Positions 12,301 to 24,800 of a stretch of 64,000 bases of DNA are shown here, one piece after another; position 1 is the stretch's first letter; each line of letters opens with the position of its first letter. The notes beneath the pieces were generated by a model. That model was not told the DNA's origin. It made no database searches and saw only the letters and a program-made list of their open reading frames with translations. This stretch comes from Utricularia gibba (Eukaryota > Streptophyta > Magnoliopsida > Lamiales > Lentibulariaceae). The DNA is taken from NCBI GenBank assembly GCA_002189035.1, contig NEEC01000004.1:806001-870000 (forward strand). Reading direction: 5' to 3'. Both the position numbers and the translations under genes were made by a program.

Positions 12301-12387
12301 GCGATGTGCCGTTGCCTCAGGTTTCTTCAGATCAACCAAAGCATTTTCTTTCTCTCGGAATACGATGCCCCTGCAGTTGCCGAATGA
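9323..12387 (+). CDS. MRG2: MRG-family chromatin protein (MRG1/MRG2-like)
   Basis: Chromatin reader of the MORF-related gene family. Plant MRG1/2 bind H3K4me3/H3K36me3 and work with histone acetyltransferases, including at FT in flowering control. Eleven exons join in phase: 9323-9475, 9775-9828, 10004-10017, 10613-10758, 10849-10875, 10961-10989 (or to 11001), 11088-11186, 11631-11710, 11881-12050, 12141-12225, 12321-12387; about 307 residues. The chromo domain (residues about 20-85) reads GEKVLAYHGPRIYEAKV then NEWRYYVHYLGWNKNWDEWV. A basic linker (GKKRKP) leads to the MRG domain (IQIPSNLKKLLVDDWEFIT, GAEHLLRLF, and the terminal FLQINQSIFFLSEYDAP). The ATG at 9323 is chosen because the frame further upstream starts at GTG; 9335 is an alternative. 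Exon 3 is a 14-base micro-exon. The choice between MRG1 and MRG2 is uncertain. Confidence 0.9.
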
Positions 12388-12820
12388 GGTTGAAATACCA
12401 TGCTGTCTGTATACTAGAAGACTAGCTTCCCCCCCTTGAGCACAGCAAAGAAGGCATTCTATGTATCCTGAGGTTGAAAAATTTTGATGTAGCCGAGGTG
12501 CCCACGGAACCATTTCCTAAACTATTCTTAAGGCAGTCATTTTCAAACACTAATTGATTGTAACTCAGTCAAATGTTCCATTCTGTGTTGTAAAAAAACC
12601 TTAACAAGCGGTGGAAAAAACAGGACAGGCTCATCTCCATGAGAAACAAAGTCGCTTCATTGTGTTGATGATGTTCTAGTCCCTTAACTGCCACGAATAC
12701 AGGATCAAAGCGATGACAACAACCAGACATGGCTCTTTTGTAGAAAGAGCTCCATTCCTTTTTGTGACATAACCAGTGTGCAGTGCCAAAATGGGAATGA
12801 GGTCAACAGGGAGGTAGACC
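12388..12820. other. Convergent 3' intergenic region (MRG / TMEM230)
   Basis: The two flanking genes point towards each other, so this is probably the two 3' UTRs. On the minus strand, open sequence continues after the TMEM230 stop but in the wrong frame. No other gene was recognised. Confidence 0.4.
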
Positions 12821-13401
12821 TCAGTAGGCAGGAATGGAGGCAAAGCGGTATCCGGCGGCGCCCCTCCAGGAGTAGTAGGCAATCCGTGTCTCGTAAAAAC
12901 CTGCACCCATTTCACAACAGATGATTCCAGTTCCTGCATCGAATGAATGAATACAGGCACGAAGCATCTCGGTGATGGCAGGGAGCACAGTAAATCAAAC
13001 AAGAACATGCCGGCCAAAAGAATTCGGATTGCAGAACCATTACCATTATCAGGAGAAACAAAAAACAAGGCTCAGGGCAAGTGATCAACTGTTGCGTAAT
13101 TCAAAATAGAAGACAGCAGGGAAGATAACAACGTGCCTGGTATGAAAGTAAGGAGTCCGAGCCCCAAGAGGCCATACGCTTGAGAGCGATCTCCTTGCAT
13201 GTGACCAGTTAAGATAAAAAGCGCAAGCAAAAGAAGCAGGCACCCCAGTACGAGCAAAAAGATAGCCAGAGCTATCGACTTCCAAGGCACCTTATCATAA
13301 ATTTTAGGGGTGTAATCAAATCTAGGGTCATATCGGTTTCCTCTATCATCATCCTCATCCGGCGGGAGAGGCGTATACCGCACATTTCTTCTAGACGCCA
13401 T
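12821..13401 (-). CDS. TMEM230-like (DUF872) small membrane protein
   Basis: Small integral membrane protein of the conserved TMEM230/DUF872 family. Animal TMEM230 is linked to vesicle trafficking; the plant role is not established. Two exons, 13401-13137 and 12900-12821, encode 114 residues. The N-terminus is cytosolic-looking and proline/aspartate rich (PLPPDEDDDRG). Two hydrophobic segments follow (about residues 41-62 and 74-90). The second exon carries the family's signature tail FYETRIAYYSWRG and YRFASIPAY. The phase requires the donor CCAG|GCACGT, a GC-AG intron, because no GT donor at this place keeps the frame. The frame is otherwise intact. Confidence 0.88.
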
Positions 13402-13912
13402 ACGAGAGGATCTTCACGAAGACCAAACAAAAGGAATAGACAAAAAAACGAACAACCACCGGAGTAATCGGCCGCGAATTTGATACCGGAAACAAAATTC
13501 GACAGAGCTGTGATGCCTTCTGATTCCACACGAAAATCCAGCTCTTAACGGCTTCAAACAGGTATGTCCGAATTGATTCGAGATATCGAACCCGGGTCGG
13601 GTCTGGAGCCCCGTCCGCCGCTGTCAGAATTTAGGCTATGTAACGGATTTTATCCCTTATTCTTTTATTTTGATTGCATAATTCTTTTAGAAGTTTTATA
13701 TGGCTTCGATCTATCCTAAAATCAGATATTCTCGAAACTTCTTCAAAATTTTGAATATTTCCTTTGAACTCACAAAACCTTTACCCCTCTCTCCAAGACA
13801 CCCTGATGCAGGGTTGCCAAAGTATATATACATCCAAGTATAGTGGAACCAAATTCCATGTGATGGTTTCCACTGCGAGGGGCTGGTAAGCAGGTAAAAG
13901 GCCAGGCGCTGC
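13402..13912. other. Intergenic: TMEM230 promoter and ClpB3 3' region
   Basis: Both flanking genes are on the minus strand. The right part is likely ClpB3 3' UTR and the left part the TMEM230 5' UTR and promoter. No distinct element recognised. Confidence 0.4.
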
Positions 13913-16900
13913 TCAACTCGTCTGGGACAAGGCTTCCTGGTTTTCAGGAGAAGCATCTGATGCACGTACCAATCTTTTGAAGACGAGTTTTTGCTGGGGA
14001 AGCTGACCGTTGGAGAAAGCGGTGACTTCAGTGTCCACCAACACAGTGTCCTCATCTTTGAAATCTCCTCTGAGTATCCCCTTGGCAAGCTGGTTCTCAA
14101 CATGTTGCTGGATCACCCGCTTCACCGGCCGAGCCCCGTAGTTTGGATCGTACCCGAGATTCCCAAGAAGTTGGATTGCAGCTTCACTCACCTCGATCCT
14201 CATCTTCCGATCAGCTATTCTCTTGCGTATGCGCTCCAACTGCATGGAGAGTTCAACATGTCATCTGATGAAAGACTCAAAATGGGTTAAATAGGGTGTT
14301 TGTTGTGTTACTCACCTGTAACTTGACGATGCTACTGATCTGATCACGATCAAGGGGTTGGAAGACTATGTATTCGTCGACCCGATTCATGAATTCAGGA
14401 CGGAATACTGACCTTGCAGCCTCCATCACTCTGCGCTTTATAGTTTCATAAACCGTCTCCTTAGCTGGTGCTTCGTTGTCTTCTGAGGTGCTGCTGCTGA
14501 GTATGTACTGGGAGCCAACATTGGATGTCATAATGATTACTGTGTTCGTGAAGCTCACAGTGCGCCCCTGTGAGTCAGTTACCCTGCCATCATCCAGGAT
14601 TTGAAGGAACACATTGAACACATCAGCATGAGCCTTCTCAATCTCATCAAACAGTATTATTGCATATGGCCTCCGTCGAACCGTCTCTGTCAATTGGCCC
14701 CCTTCTTCGTAGCCCACATAACCTGGAGGAGCTCCTATCAAACGGGAAACAGCATGCTTCTCCATGTACTCACTCATGTCAATTCTTACTAGAGCTTCTT
14801 CAGTGTTAAACAAGTAGGAAGCAAGCGCCTTGGCAAGCTCTGTCTTACCAACCCCAGTAGGACCCATGAACATAAAGCTAGCAATGGGGCGGTGAGGATC
14901 TGAAAGACCGGCACGTGACCGCTGTATAGCCTCTGCTACTGCTCGGACTGCGGGGTCCTGACCGATAACACGCCTGTGAAGCTCCTCTTCCAAATGCAGA
15001 AGCTTCTCTCTCTCTGTCTGTTGCAGTTTTGAAACTGGTATTCCAGTCCATTTGCTCACAATTTCAGCAATATCACTCCCACTAACTTCTTCTCTAAGCA
15101 TTGATTTCCCAGACCTCATATACTCGTCTAGTTCCTTCTCTGCCTGATCAAGCTGCCGCTGAAGGGAATTCAAGCTTCCATATTTGAGTTCTGCTGCACG
15201 ATTGAGATCATAGACTCGCTCAGCCTGCTGGATCTCCAGATTCACTCTATCAATCTGTCGCAGAATTTTGCAATAAATCTCTTCATCTGGGAACATATAA
15301 TTTCCATTAAATACAAGAATTCAAAAATTAGGTATATACCTCCTCTTTAATAGATTGCAAGCTGGTCATGACAGCTTTTTCATGTTCCCATTGCTCAGTT
15401 AATTCAGCCTGTCTCTGCTTCAAGAGAGATAGCTCCGTCTCAAGGCGATTCAGCCTATCTTTAGATGCTTTATCAGAATCATTTGTCAGAGAAAGTCTTT
15501 CCATTTCAAGTTTAATGACAGCACGATTGATTTCGTCAAGTGCTGTAGGCTTTGACGTTATCTCCATCTTCAACTTCGCAGCAGCTTCATCTACCAGGTC
15601 AATGGCTGCAGTAAAAAAAAACTGGTCAGCAGCTTCTAGGGCCAAACACATTTCACTGCAACTAAAGCATAAATCATAGGGGCTAGTTTCAACGTGTCAA
15701 ATTTGATATTGATGACAAGAGCTCGTCGGAAAGTAAATCCTAGCCGCAATAATCCCCATGTGATAAAAAAAAATTAGCAAGTTCACATCAAGCAGGAGAT
15801 CCTTACCTTTGTCAGGAAGAAAACGACCACTGATATATCTATCAGATAAAATGGCAGCATCAACAAGTGCATTGTCCGAGATGCGAACACCATGATGTAG
15901 CTCATATCTTTCACGAAGCCCACGAAGTATGGATATGGTGTCTTCCACCGTAGGCTGGTCAACATAGACCTGCTGGAACCGTCGTTCCAAAGCAGGGTCT
16001 TTCTCAATGTACTTACGGTACTCATCTAAGGTTGTTGCCCCAATGCAGCGGAGTTCTCCACGACCAAGCATGGGTTTCAACAGGTTTCCAGCATCCATTG
16101 CACCATTTGTAGCACCTGTAATATAAAAGATCATTATCCTTTGATCTGCAAATAAAATGGCTGAACAACAGTAACTACCTGCACCAACAACCGTATGGAT
16201 CTCATCAATGAAAAGAATTATCTCGCCATCTGAGTCAGTCACCTCCTTGAGAACAGCTTTAAGCCTGTCTTCAAATTCCCCACGGTATTTAGCACCGGCA
16301 ATTAGTGCTCCCATATCAAGAGATATCAACTGCATCATAGAAAAAAACGCTAATGTTTACTCAAGCTGAGCTGCTAATATCACAAGCAATTTACTCACTC
16401 TGCGGTTCATCAAGGCCTGAGGAACATCTCCTTGTACAATTCTTTGTGCAAGCCTGCCCATTCATCAAATAGTTACAACCATAGCAACACAATATTTTGT
16501 TGTTGATCCCAATCATAAAAATGTTCGTGGATTCATTTTGTGATTAAAATGTATTTCCTCGTGTACAGCAGCACTGAGACATTACCCTTCAGAAATCGCT
16601 GTTTTTCCTACACCAGGCTCGCCAATCAAAACAGGATTATTCTTGGTTCTCCTTGAAAGTATTTGTATACATCTACGAATTTCATCATCTCTTCCAATAA
16701 CAGGATCTAACTTTCCTGCTCTTGCCATAGCTGTCAAATCTTTTCCATATTTCTCTAGAGCTTCATACTTTCCTTCTGGATCTGTGGAAAATGATAAAAC
16801 AAGATATTTCACATACTCATCGTCTAAGAAAACACAAATCCAGCATACCCTATTTTTACGTGCACAGCAATATTCGGTCCAATATTCTGAGGATTTTTTT

Positions 16901-18067
16901 TGAAACCAACGAAACACTGATATTTTTTACTTCGTTATTACTGAAAAGTGAAAATCCTTTTTAAAACTAACTTTGGTCAAAGGAAAAACAAGTGAAAAGT
17001 GTAAATCCTTGAATAGCATCCTTCAGTTTTTTAAAGCAAAAATAAGTGAAGGACAAAAGTAACCTTGGTCAGTAACTGTTTGGTTTCCCCTTATACTCTG
17101 AACAGCATCCTTTAGTTTTTGCAAGGAAAGTTGAAAATCCTTGAACAGCTGCTTTCCAAAACGGTTATCTTGAACGAAACCAAGAACAAGATGCTCCACA
17201 GAGACATATGAATCACCAAATTCCTTTTTGTAATCTCTGGCACGTTGTATTAAGCCATCTAGATCACGCCCCAACATGGTTCCCGCTGAGTCACCAACAA
17301 CCTGGTATGTTTCATGTAAGATATAAAAAAATACCACCCATTTCCAACGAACACCATCAAATAAACCGAAATTTATTGAGGGTATGCAGCCGGAGTTCAA
17401 AATGAGGAAAGCGAATGAACGCATGATCATATTTCTCGTCCTGGTCAGATTCTTAAAACAACCTTGCGACAGATGAAAAAAGAAACACTTTGGAAGGGGT
17501 AAAAAGCAGTGCATGGGACAACCTTTGGCTGGCGTTGGATGTACTTATCCGTAGCCTCAAGAAGCCGAGTATTATCCACGCCCGCCTTAGAAAATATACG
17601 ACGAGCAAGTCCATTCTTCTGCTCCAAAAGGGCTTTCATCAAATGTTCCGTCTCAACTATTTGATTCTTATTCTCCTTCGCCACTTCCGGCGACAAGACG
17701 ATCGCCTGCCATGCCATTTCCGTAAAATCCGCCTGTGTTATCTGGAATAATGAAAAAAGAAAGGTTAGCTCTTTGATAGCTGACATTAAACTTACTCTAC
17801 CACTCGAAATGGCGGTGCACTTACTCTACCACTCGAAGATGCATCACAACTAACAGTAAACGATCTGTTAATCATAGAATTGTTCGATTTCCTAGAAACA
17901 CCCAACTCTTTTCGCCCAAGTCTAGATACACCGAAATTCTTTATGATTCTTGTAGTCCCTGAAAAGTGAAGACTCGACGGTGACCGAGCGAACATGGCGG
18001 CTCTACCGGAAGATCCCACAGGAAGCGCATTGAGTGTAACCGCCGCTGAGAGCGCCGTCGACGCCAT
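13913..18067 (-). CDS. CLPB3: Chloroplast ClpB disaggregase (ClpB3 / APG6)
   Basis: Hsp100 ATP-dependent disaggregase that rescues aggregated proteins in the plastid stroma with Hsp70; Arabidopsis mutants are pale or albino. Ten exons all join in phase: 18067-17825, 17741-17523, 17301-17064, 16781-16586, 16453-16399, 16329-16179, 16115-15807, 15605-15340, 15254-14316, 14239-13913; 980 residues. Residues 1-75 form a Ser/Arg-rich transit peptide. The Clp N-domain follows, then AAA domain 1 (Walker A GEPGVGKT near 290, Walker B ILFIDEIH). A coiled-coil M domain precedes AAA domain 2 (Walker A GPTGVGKT near 695, Walker [10 protein letters not shown], sensor-2 GARPVKR). The transit peptide points to ClpB3 rather than cytosolic Hsp101; mitochondrial ClpB4 is less likely. 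Exon 1 ends at a donor that is duplicated 29 bases downstream (see findings). Confidence 0.96.
17791..17837 (-). repeat. Direct repeat duplicating the ClpB3 exon 1 splice donor
   Basis: The 18-base word CTTACTCTACCACTCGAA (plus strand) occurs at 17791-17808 and again at 17820-17837, period 29. On the gene strand each copy carries the donor context GGTAGA|GTAAGT. The upstream copy (17825|17824) keeps the ClpB3 frame. The downstream copy would add 29 bases and shift it. Confidence 0.9.
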
Positions 18068-18830
18068 TCAGACTTACTTCACGGAACTGGAAAATTGAAC
18101 GAAAAAAACTCCTCGAATCGCTACGAAACTTGCAGGAGCGGGAGCCGATTCCTCTGGGAGATTCCAGTGCATTTTGCGTACAAAAAGAGCCAACGATATC
18201 GTTCGAGCAGGCCTCGGTACACAAACTCGTGGACACGTGGGCCAAAAATGAAGACTCCCGTTTTATTATTATTTTATTTTCATGGGCCAACCACCATTGG
18301 GCCCAAATTTTTGGGCCTAAAATTGGGTTGTGTTGATTGTAGATCTATAAGCTGGGGCCCAAAGTTTAGTAATCTCACCCCCACTAAAGTTGCCCCCTGG
18401 GTGACCCGCATCTTCATTTGACAGCCTAATGACAGCGGACAGTGCAATAGAACAATCGAAAATCCATGGCGACAGTGAGCTGATGGCAGAATTAGCGGAA
18501 GACGACGACAAGGAATTGCTGAGCTTTGCTTTGAGGCCTGAACATCGATCTATTTCTCTCCTATTCGGACTTCGCCCCTTCGGATTTCGATCAATTCGTG
18601 CTGATTCGTTTCATGGAGTACTTTTTACGTTGTGTTATAGAAGCTGATGCCACTGGTGACTTATTCATTGGACGGCATTGTATTGTCGTTTGAATGAATC
18701 TGTTGTTTCGTTATCGAAGATTTATTCTTCAATTGGGATCTCATTCAGGGGGTGAAGCTCTGGGCCTTCTGTGGAATCCTGGAGTTGTTTATCTTTCTCT
18801 TTGTCTTTTTGTTTTTGAGTTTTGGGATAA
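18068..18830. promoter_or_regulatory. Bidirectional promoter ClpB3 / FURRY-like with G-box and site II cluster
   Basis: Divergent genes share this 763-base region. A palindromic G-box CACGTG lies at 18234-18239. TGGGCC words occur at 18283-18288, 18298-18303 and 18312-18317, and on the minus strand at about 18356-18361. Such TGGGCC/T site II elements are known TCP-bound elements of housekeeping and organelle-biogenesis genes. I looked for a heat-shock element (alternating GAA/TTC) on the ClpB3 side and saw no perfect one. Confidence 0.55.
18429..18647 (+). other. Possible upstream ORF in the FURRY-like 5' leader
   Basis: An ATG-initiated frame of 72 codons lies 180-400 bases before the main ATG (18831). 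It begins with an acidic segment (ELAEDDDKELL) and has no family that I know. The transcript start is not visible, so it may not be transcribed as leader. Low confidence. Confidence 0.25.
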
Positions 18831-21800
18831 ATGAAGGCAGGGAGTGCAGCTAAGCTTATTGTCGATGCGCTGCTGCAGCGGTTCCTGCCTCTTGCCAGGC
18901 GTCGTATTGAAACTGCTCAAGTTCAAGTAAGTATTCGTGTAATGATATGAAATTTTAATTTTCATGGTGCCGTACACTTGCATTCTTTGACCTAGTAGTG
19001 GGTAATTAGATCATTCTAACTCAGGGAACTCTGTTGTCTTATACGTAATTCCTCTCTATAGGGTACTGCCTGGCATGATTTCATTAGTATTTCTTAGACG
19101 GAAAGATGAATTAATGAGCTATCTTTTTACATTAGCTTTAGTTTCAGCACCACCAAGTTGAAAAATGAAAGATAATGTCAGCTCATTTTCGTTAATATGG
19201 ATGGGTTAATACATGCTTGAATGAGGTGTTTTTATCTGATCAAGTAATTAACTGCTGTCATCTAAAAGTGCAATTATCTTTTATGTTATTCACTATAGGA
19301 TGGCCAGTACCTTCGACCGTCAGACCCAGCTTATGAGCAAGTACTAGATTCTTTAGCAATGGTGGCCCGGCATACACCAGTGCCATTACTTGAAGCTCTT
19401 TTAAGATGGAGAGAAAGGTTTCTTGTGTTTCATCTGAATAAAATCTTAGTAATCCGCTTTGGTTGGCCAAATTGATCCACAAATTTGCAGAGTTATATTT
19501 CCATTTATTTTCCTAAAGAATTTTTTTTTTTTTTTTACTGCAGTGAATCACCAAAAGGTGCTAATGATGCGTCTACATTTCAAAGAAAGGTTTGTCTCCT
19601 AATAGCTGTTTTCTCGTGAAAGTTCAGATGGATATTCATCTGGTAATTTATGAACTTTCTGCATTATGTTACAGCTTGCAGTCGAATGTATTTTCTGCTC
19701 GGCATGCATTCGCTTTGTTGAGTGTTGTCCTCAAGAAGGGCTTACAGGTTAAACCTGTGGTTACTTTTCCATAGCCACCACCAGCTAACCCCATTTTGAA
19801 TTTCCGTAGATTTTTATAATCTTTGGCTGGCAGCTATGCTATTGATTGGTTTTGATTTTTGTTTGGGCACTCTACATGCAGAAAAGCTATGGAATGGGCT
19901 TGAAAATTTTGTCTTTGACTGGTTAATCAACGCAGATAGGTAATGTTAGTTTTTTTGGCTTCGTCGTCAATTTTGTAAGTTCAATTGAAAGATATGCTAA
20001 CCATTAAACAGCTAAGGAACGTAGTCACCGTCTGATGATTCACATGTATAACTTTATGATTTCAATTTGCGCATTCCCAAATTTCCAAGATGTGATGGAC
20101 ACATTGATAATGCTGTTGCTGTCATTTATCTCTTGCAAATTACTATCCAGTAGGATCAATTCTTCAATCCTTCTTTACTTGAGTAATATCCATGGATTTT
20201 TAAACCCGTACCTGGTTGTCATTAAATTATTGTAACGTATTTTAGTATGAGCTGGAGTGATATCACATGCATCGATTACACCCATTGATGTGGTTATCTA
20301 TTTTCTTTCTTTTTCTTTTATGATGATCGCATGAAACTTTTATTTTGAACTACAGGGTTGTTAGTCAAGTTGAATATCCCTCCCTCATTGACTTGAGAGG
20401 GCTTCTGCTGGACCTTGTTGCACAGCTTCTCGGTGCCTTATCACGTATCAGGCAAGAAATAATTCTTCCATCATGGAAACAGCTAATTCTTTTCTTTGAT
20501 TTGTTTAAGGTTTGAGCCATGTTGTTATTTAATATAGCTTATTACTAAGCAATGCGTTTCAGTTACTTCAAATTTGGTGGTCCTTTTTCTAATGTTGTAG
20601 ATTGTGAATACTTATGAGAAACCTGTAGAATTCAGTTGATGTTATATGGTGACATGCCCAGTACCTTTTATTTCTGTTTCCTGATTAGCTTAAAAGGACC
20701 CATGTTGACAAGTTTGTCTATATTCTGTTAAGCGTCGAGTCATGTTTAACTGATGTTTCCCCACGTTTTGCTCCACAGATTCAGTTCAGTGACTGAACGC
20801 TTTTTTATGGAACTGAATACTCGTCGCATTGATACGAGCTCAGCTCGTGGTGAAACACTAAGCATTATAAATGGGATGCGCTACCTTAAGCTGGGGGTAT
20901 GCAAATTGGAGCAATTGATTGTATTTCTGCAGAGGCACTTATGAAGTAATATATTTTTCAGGTTAAGACAGAGGCTGGTCTGAATGCATCAGCATCCTTT
21001 GTTGCAAAGGCCAACCCCCTAATTCGTACTCCTCACAAGAGAAAAAGCGAACTATACCATGCACTCTGTAACATGCTCTCTAGCATACTGGCACCACTTG
21101 CGGACACTGGAAAGGATCATTGGCCTCCCTCTAGTGTTGAGCCAGCCCTATCCTTCTGGTATGAAGCTGTTGCACGAATAAGGATGCAGTTAATGCATTG
21201 GATGGAAAAGCAAAATAAGCATATAGCTGTAAGCTCCTTTATTGCCACTTGCAAGGGAGTTTGTCCTTTAATTTGTAACCCTGGTGTTTGCTTTATACAG
21301 TGTGGGTTTTATGCTTGGCATTACACGTGAAGTTTTTCTTTTATTTTTTTGTTTTGAGTTTTTGTTTCTCATTAGAAAAGGGGAATGGTCAGTATTCAAA
21401 TCATGCCACATAGTCTTCTCCTTCATTGAAACCTTACTAGATTTATAAAATTTTAGGAAAGTTAGATCCTGGAATTTTATGTTTGGTTAGAGAGCGCATG
21501 ATGATATAAATTTGTTTTTCATTTGCTCTAGGTTGGTTATCCTTTAGTGACTTTACTCTTGTGTCTGGGCGACCCCATTACGTTCCTCAATAGTTTTGGT
21601 CAGCACATGGAACAATTATACAAGCATCTTAGAGTAAGTTTTCAATGTATCGTGCACTCGTTTTAGTCATTTTTTTATAATTTGGGTGTCATCATTAAAG
21701 GTTTTTTAACTTCACTTTGTTTCCAGGATAAGAATAACCGCTTCATGGCATTAGACTGCTTACATCGCGTTCTAAGGTTTTACTTGAGTGTCCATGGGGA

Positions 21801-24800
21801 GGCACAACCTCACAATCGTGTGTGGGATTATCTGGACAGTGTCACCGCACAACTTCTTAATATCCTTAGGAAAGGAATGCTAACTCAAGATGTCCAACAT
21901 GACAAGCTGGTTGAGTTTTGTGTTACTATTGCTGAGCATAATCTTGAGTTTGCTCTGAACCACATGATACTTGAGTTGTTAAAGCAGGATAGTCCAGAAG
22001 CGAAAGTTATTGGGCTTCGTGCATTGCTTGCCATTGTCATGTCTCCAACTAGCCAGCATGTGGGCTTGGAAATTCTTCATGGTTATTCTAAGTTCACTAT
22101 AATTTTTCTTTACATTCAGTATTGTATATATCCTTAACTACTTAATTATATTCCTATTTGCAGCTCATAATATTGGACATTATATTCCAAAGGTTAAGGT
22201 TGCAATTCAAGTTATTCTGAGATCGTGTCATAAAACATATAGCCAAGCCCTTCTTACGTCATCAAGGACTACTATAGGTATATTCATAGAAGTGTTGCTG
22301 TTACATATGTATGCATTTTATACAAGAATTAGCCAATGCCATAGATGTGATCATAGCATGCTTAAAATGAAAGTTGTCAAAATGTGCACAAGTTATGCTG
22401 GCAGAATGAACCATAATTTTTTTCCTGAAGATATCCTCCTATACATATTAATTTTCATTTTTATCTTTATTGTTTTGAGAAATGTTTTAAATTATTATTT
22501 TATGTAGATGCTGTTACAAAGGAAAAGTCACAAGGGAATCTGTTTCGCTCAGTGCTTAAGTGTATACCCTATCTTATTGAAGAAGTTGATCGAAGTGATA
22601 AAATCACTGAAATAATTCCTCAGCATGGCATTAGCATTGATCCTGGTGTTCGGGAAGAAGCTGTGCAAGTCCTTAATAGGATCGTGAAATATCTTCCTCA
22701 TCGGCGCTTTGCAGTCATGAAAGGAATGGCAAATTTTGTTCTACATCTCCCAGATGAGTTCCCTCTTCTCATTCAAACTTCATTGGGACGCCTTCTAGAT
22801 CTCATGCGCTTCTGGAGAGGATGTCTATCTGATGAGAAGATGCAACATAGTGCTAGTGATTTGAAGCATTTACAGAGAAAGGATGGATTGAAAAGGGCAT
22901 CATATAACCAGCCTCATGAAGTAATTGAGTTTCATGCTTCAGAAATAGATGCAGTTGGTCTTATATTCTTGAGTTCAGTTGATAGTCAGATTAGGCATAC
23001 TGCCTTGGAACTACTTCGTTGTATTCGTGCTTTATGGCATGACATACGCGAAATTTCCATGCAAGACCTTAAAGATCATTCGTTAACATTTGATGCAGAA
23101 CCGTTATTCATAATTGATGTGCTGGAAGAGAATGGGGTAACGGATTCTGACTGTGTTGTAGCTATTATGCACATTTACATTATTCTTCTTTTTTCACATT
23201 AAGTTATGTGTTAATTTTATTATTTTACCAGGATGATATTGTGCGGAGCTGTTATTGGGATTTTGGCCGCCTTTTTGATATGAAGCGAGAATCTGATACC
23301 TTACCACCTGATGTTACTCTCCAATCTATACTATTCGAGAGCCCAGACAAGAATAGATGGGCACGATGTCTAAGTGAGATTGTAAAGTATGCTGCTGAGT
23401 TATGTCCGAACTCCGTTCAGCAAGCGAAGTAAGAAAAACTATCTATATTAAGAATCTTGCCAGTAGATATGCTAGAAATACCAATTCTTTAGCTGCATAA
23501 TGAGTCTTTTAGCAAGTGCACGTGAATTATCTCAGAAATGTAATGTTTCCAATAGTACTGTATGGCTGTTGTTTAGTGTGGGCTATTGTTCTAAATAAAA
23601 ATGCGAATTAGCATTAACAAGGATGAGCAAGTTCTCAATTCCTTCTCAGATGCGAACATTCTGCATTTTTTGTGATACAGTCTTAAAGTTCATATAATTG
23701 CAGGCTAGAGGTTATCCAGCGCATGTCTCATATTACACCTTCTGAGTTGGGTGGAAAAGCAAATCTGTCACAAGATACTGATGGTAAGCTGGATCAATGG
23801 CTCATGTATGCGATGTTCGCCTGTTCATGCCCCCTGATAGGCGAGAAGGTGGGGGTTCTGCAGCAGCAAAGGAACTATTCCATCTGATTTTCCCTTCCCT
23901 CAAGTCTGGATCTGAATCCCAAGTAGTAAGTTCCTGCTCAACAAGTTTCTTGTACTCTTGAGGTTTGAATTTTGAGTGTCTGTCCATTACTTCAAGCACT
24001 GGGTATGATTCATATAATAGAAAAATTTAGAGGTCCTACTGTTTTTTTTTTCCTCTTTTCGTGCATCCACACATAGGAACTATATAAGGTTCACAAATGA
24101 TTTGAAGTTCTGCATTGACTTTATAGAAGGAATGCAATGTCTAATCTCCATTTCCTCTGCTGCAGCATGCAGCCACCATGGCACTTGGTCACTCACATCT
24201 GGATATATGTGAAGTTATGTTCAGTGAACTTGCATCATTCATGGATGAGGTTTCGCTGGAAACTGAGGGAAAACCAAAATGGAAGGTATAATTTATGATA
24301 AATTAACTACAGAAATTGCTGGCCATGTCTGTCTTAATGTGCATCCGTTTGACGTGGGGCGTCTGGAAGTAATCCAACTGACTGAGTTCTGTAAATGGAA
24401 TCGTAAATTGTTTCTCCTGTTGACAACCTGGAAGTGTGCACTACTCTAGTTACTAATTTTTTAGTCTGATTGTGGAGCGACTATAAAGCTCTGGAATGAC
24501 ATCCATAGTCTCTCAAATGCTTCAGTCCATATTTGTCTTAATCTTTTGGATTTCACTGATTTTTTATTGCATTATTCTGGCTGCAGACTCAAAGATCACG
24601 CCGTGAAGAACTCAGAGTCCATATTGCAAATATCTATCGCACTGTTGCTGAAAAAATATGGCCTGGAATGCTAGTCCGTAAGACAGTTTTCCGCCTTCAT
24701 TACCTGAAGTTCATTGATGAAACACAAAGGCAGATTGCATCAGCAACTGCAGAGAGCTTTCAAGATGTGCAGCATCTCCGATATGCTCTTGCTACTGTTC

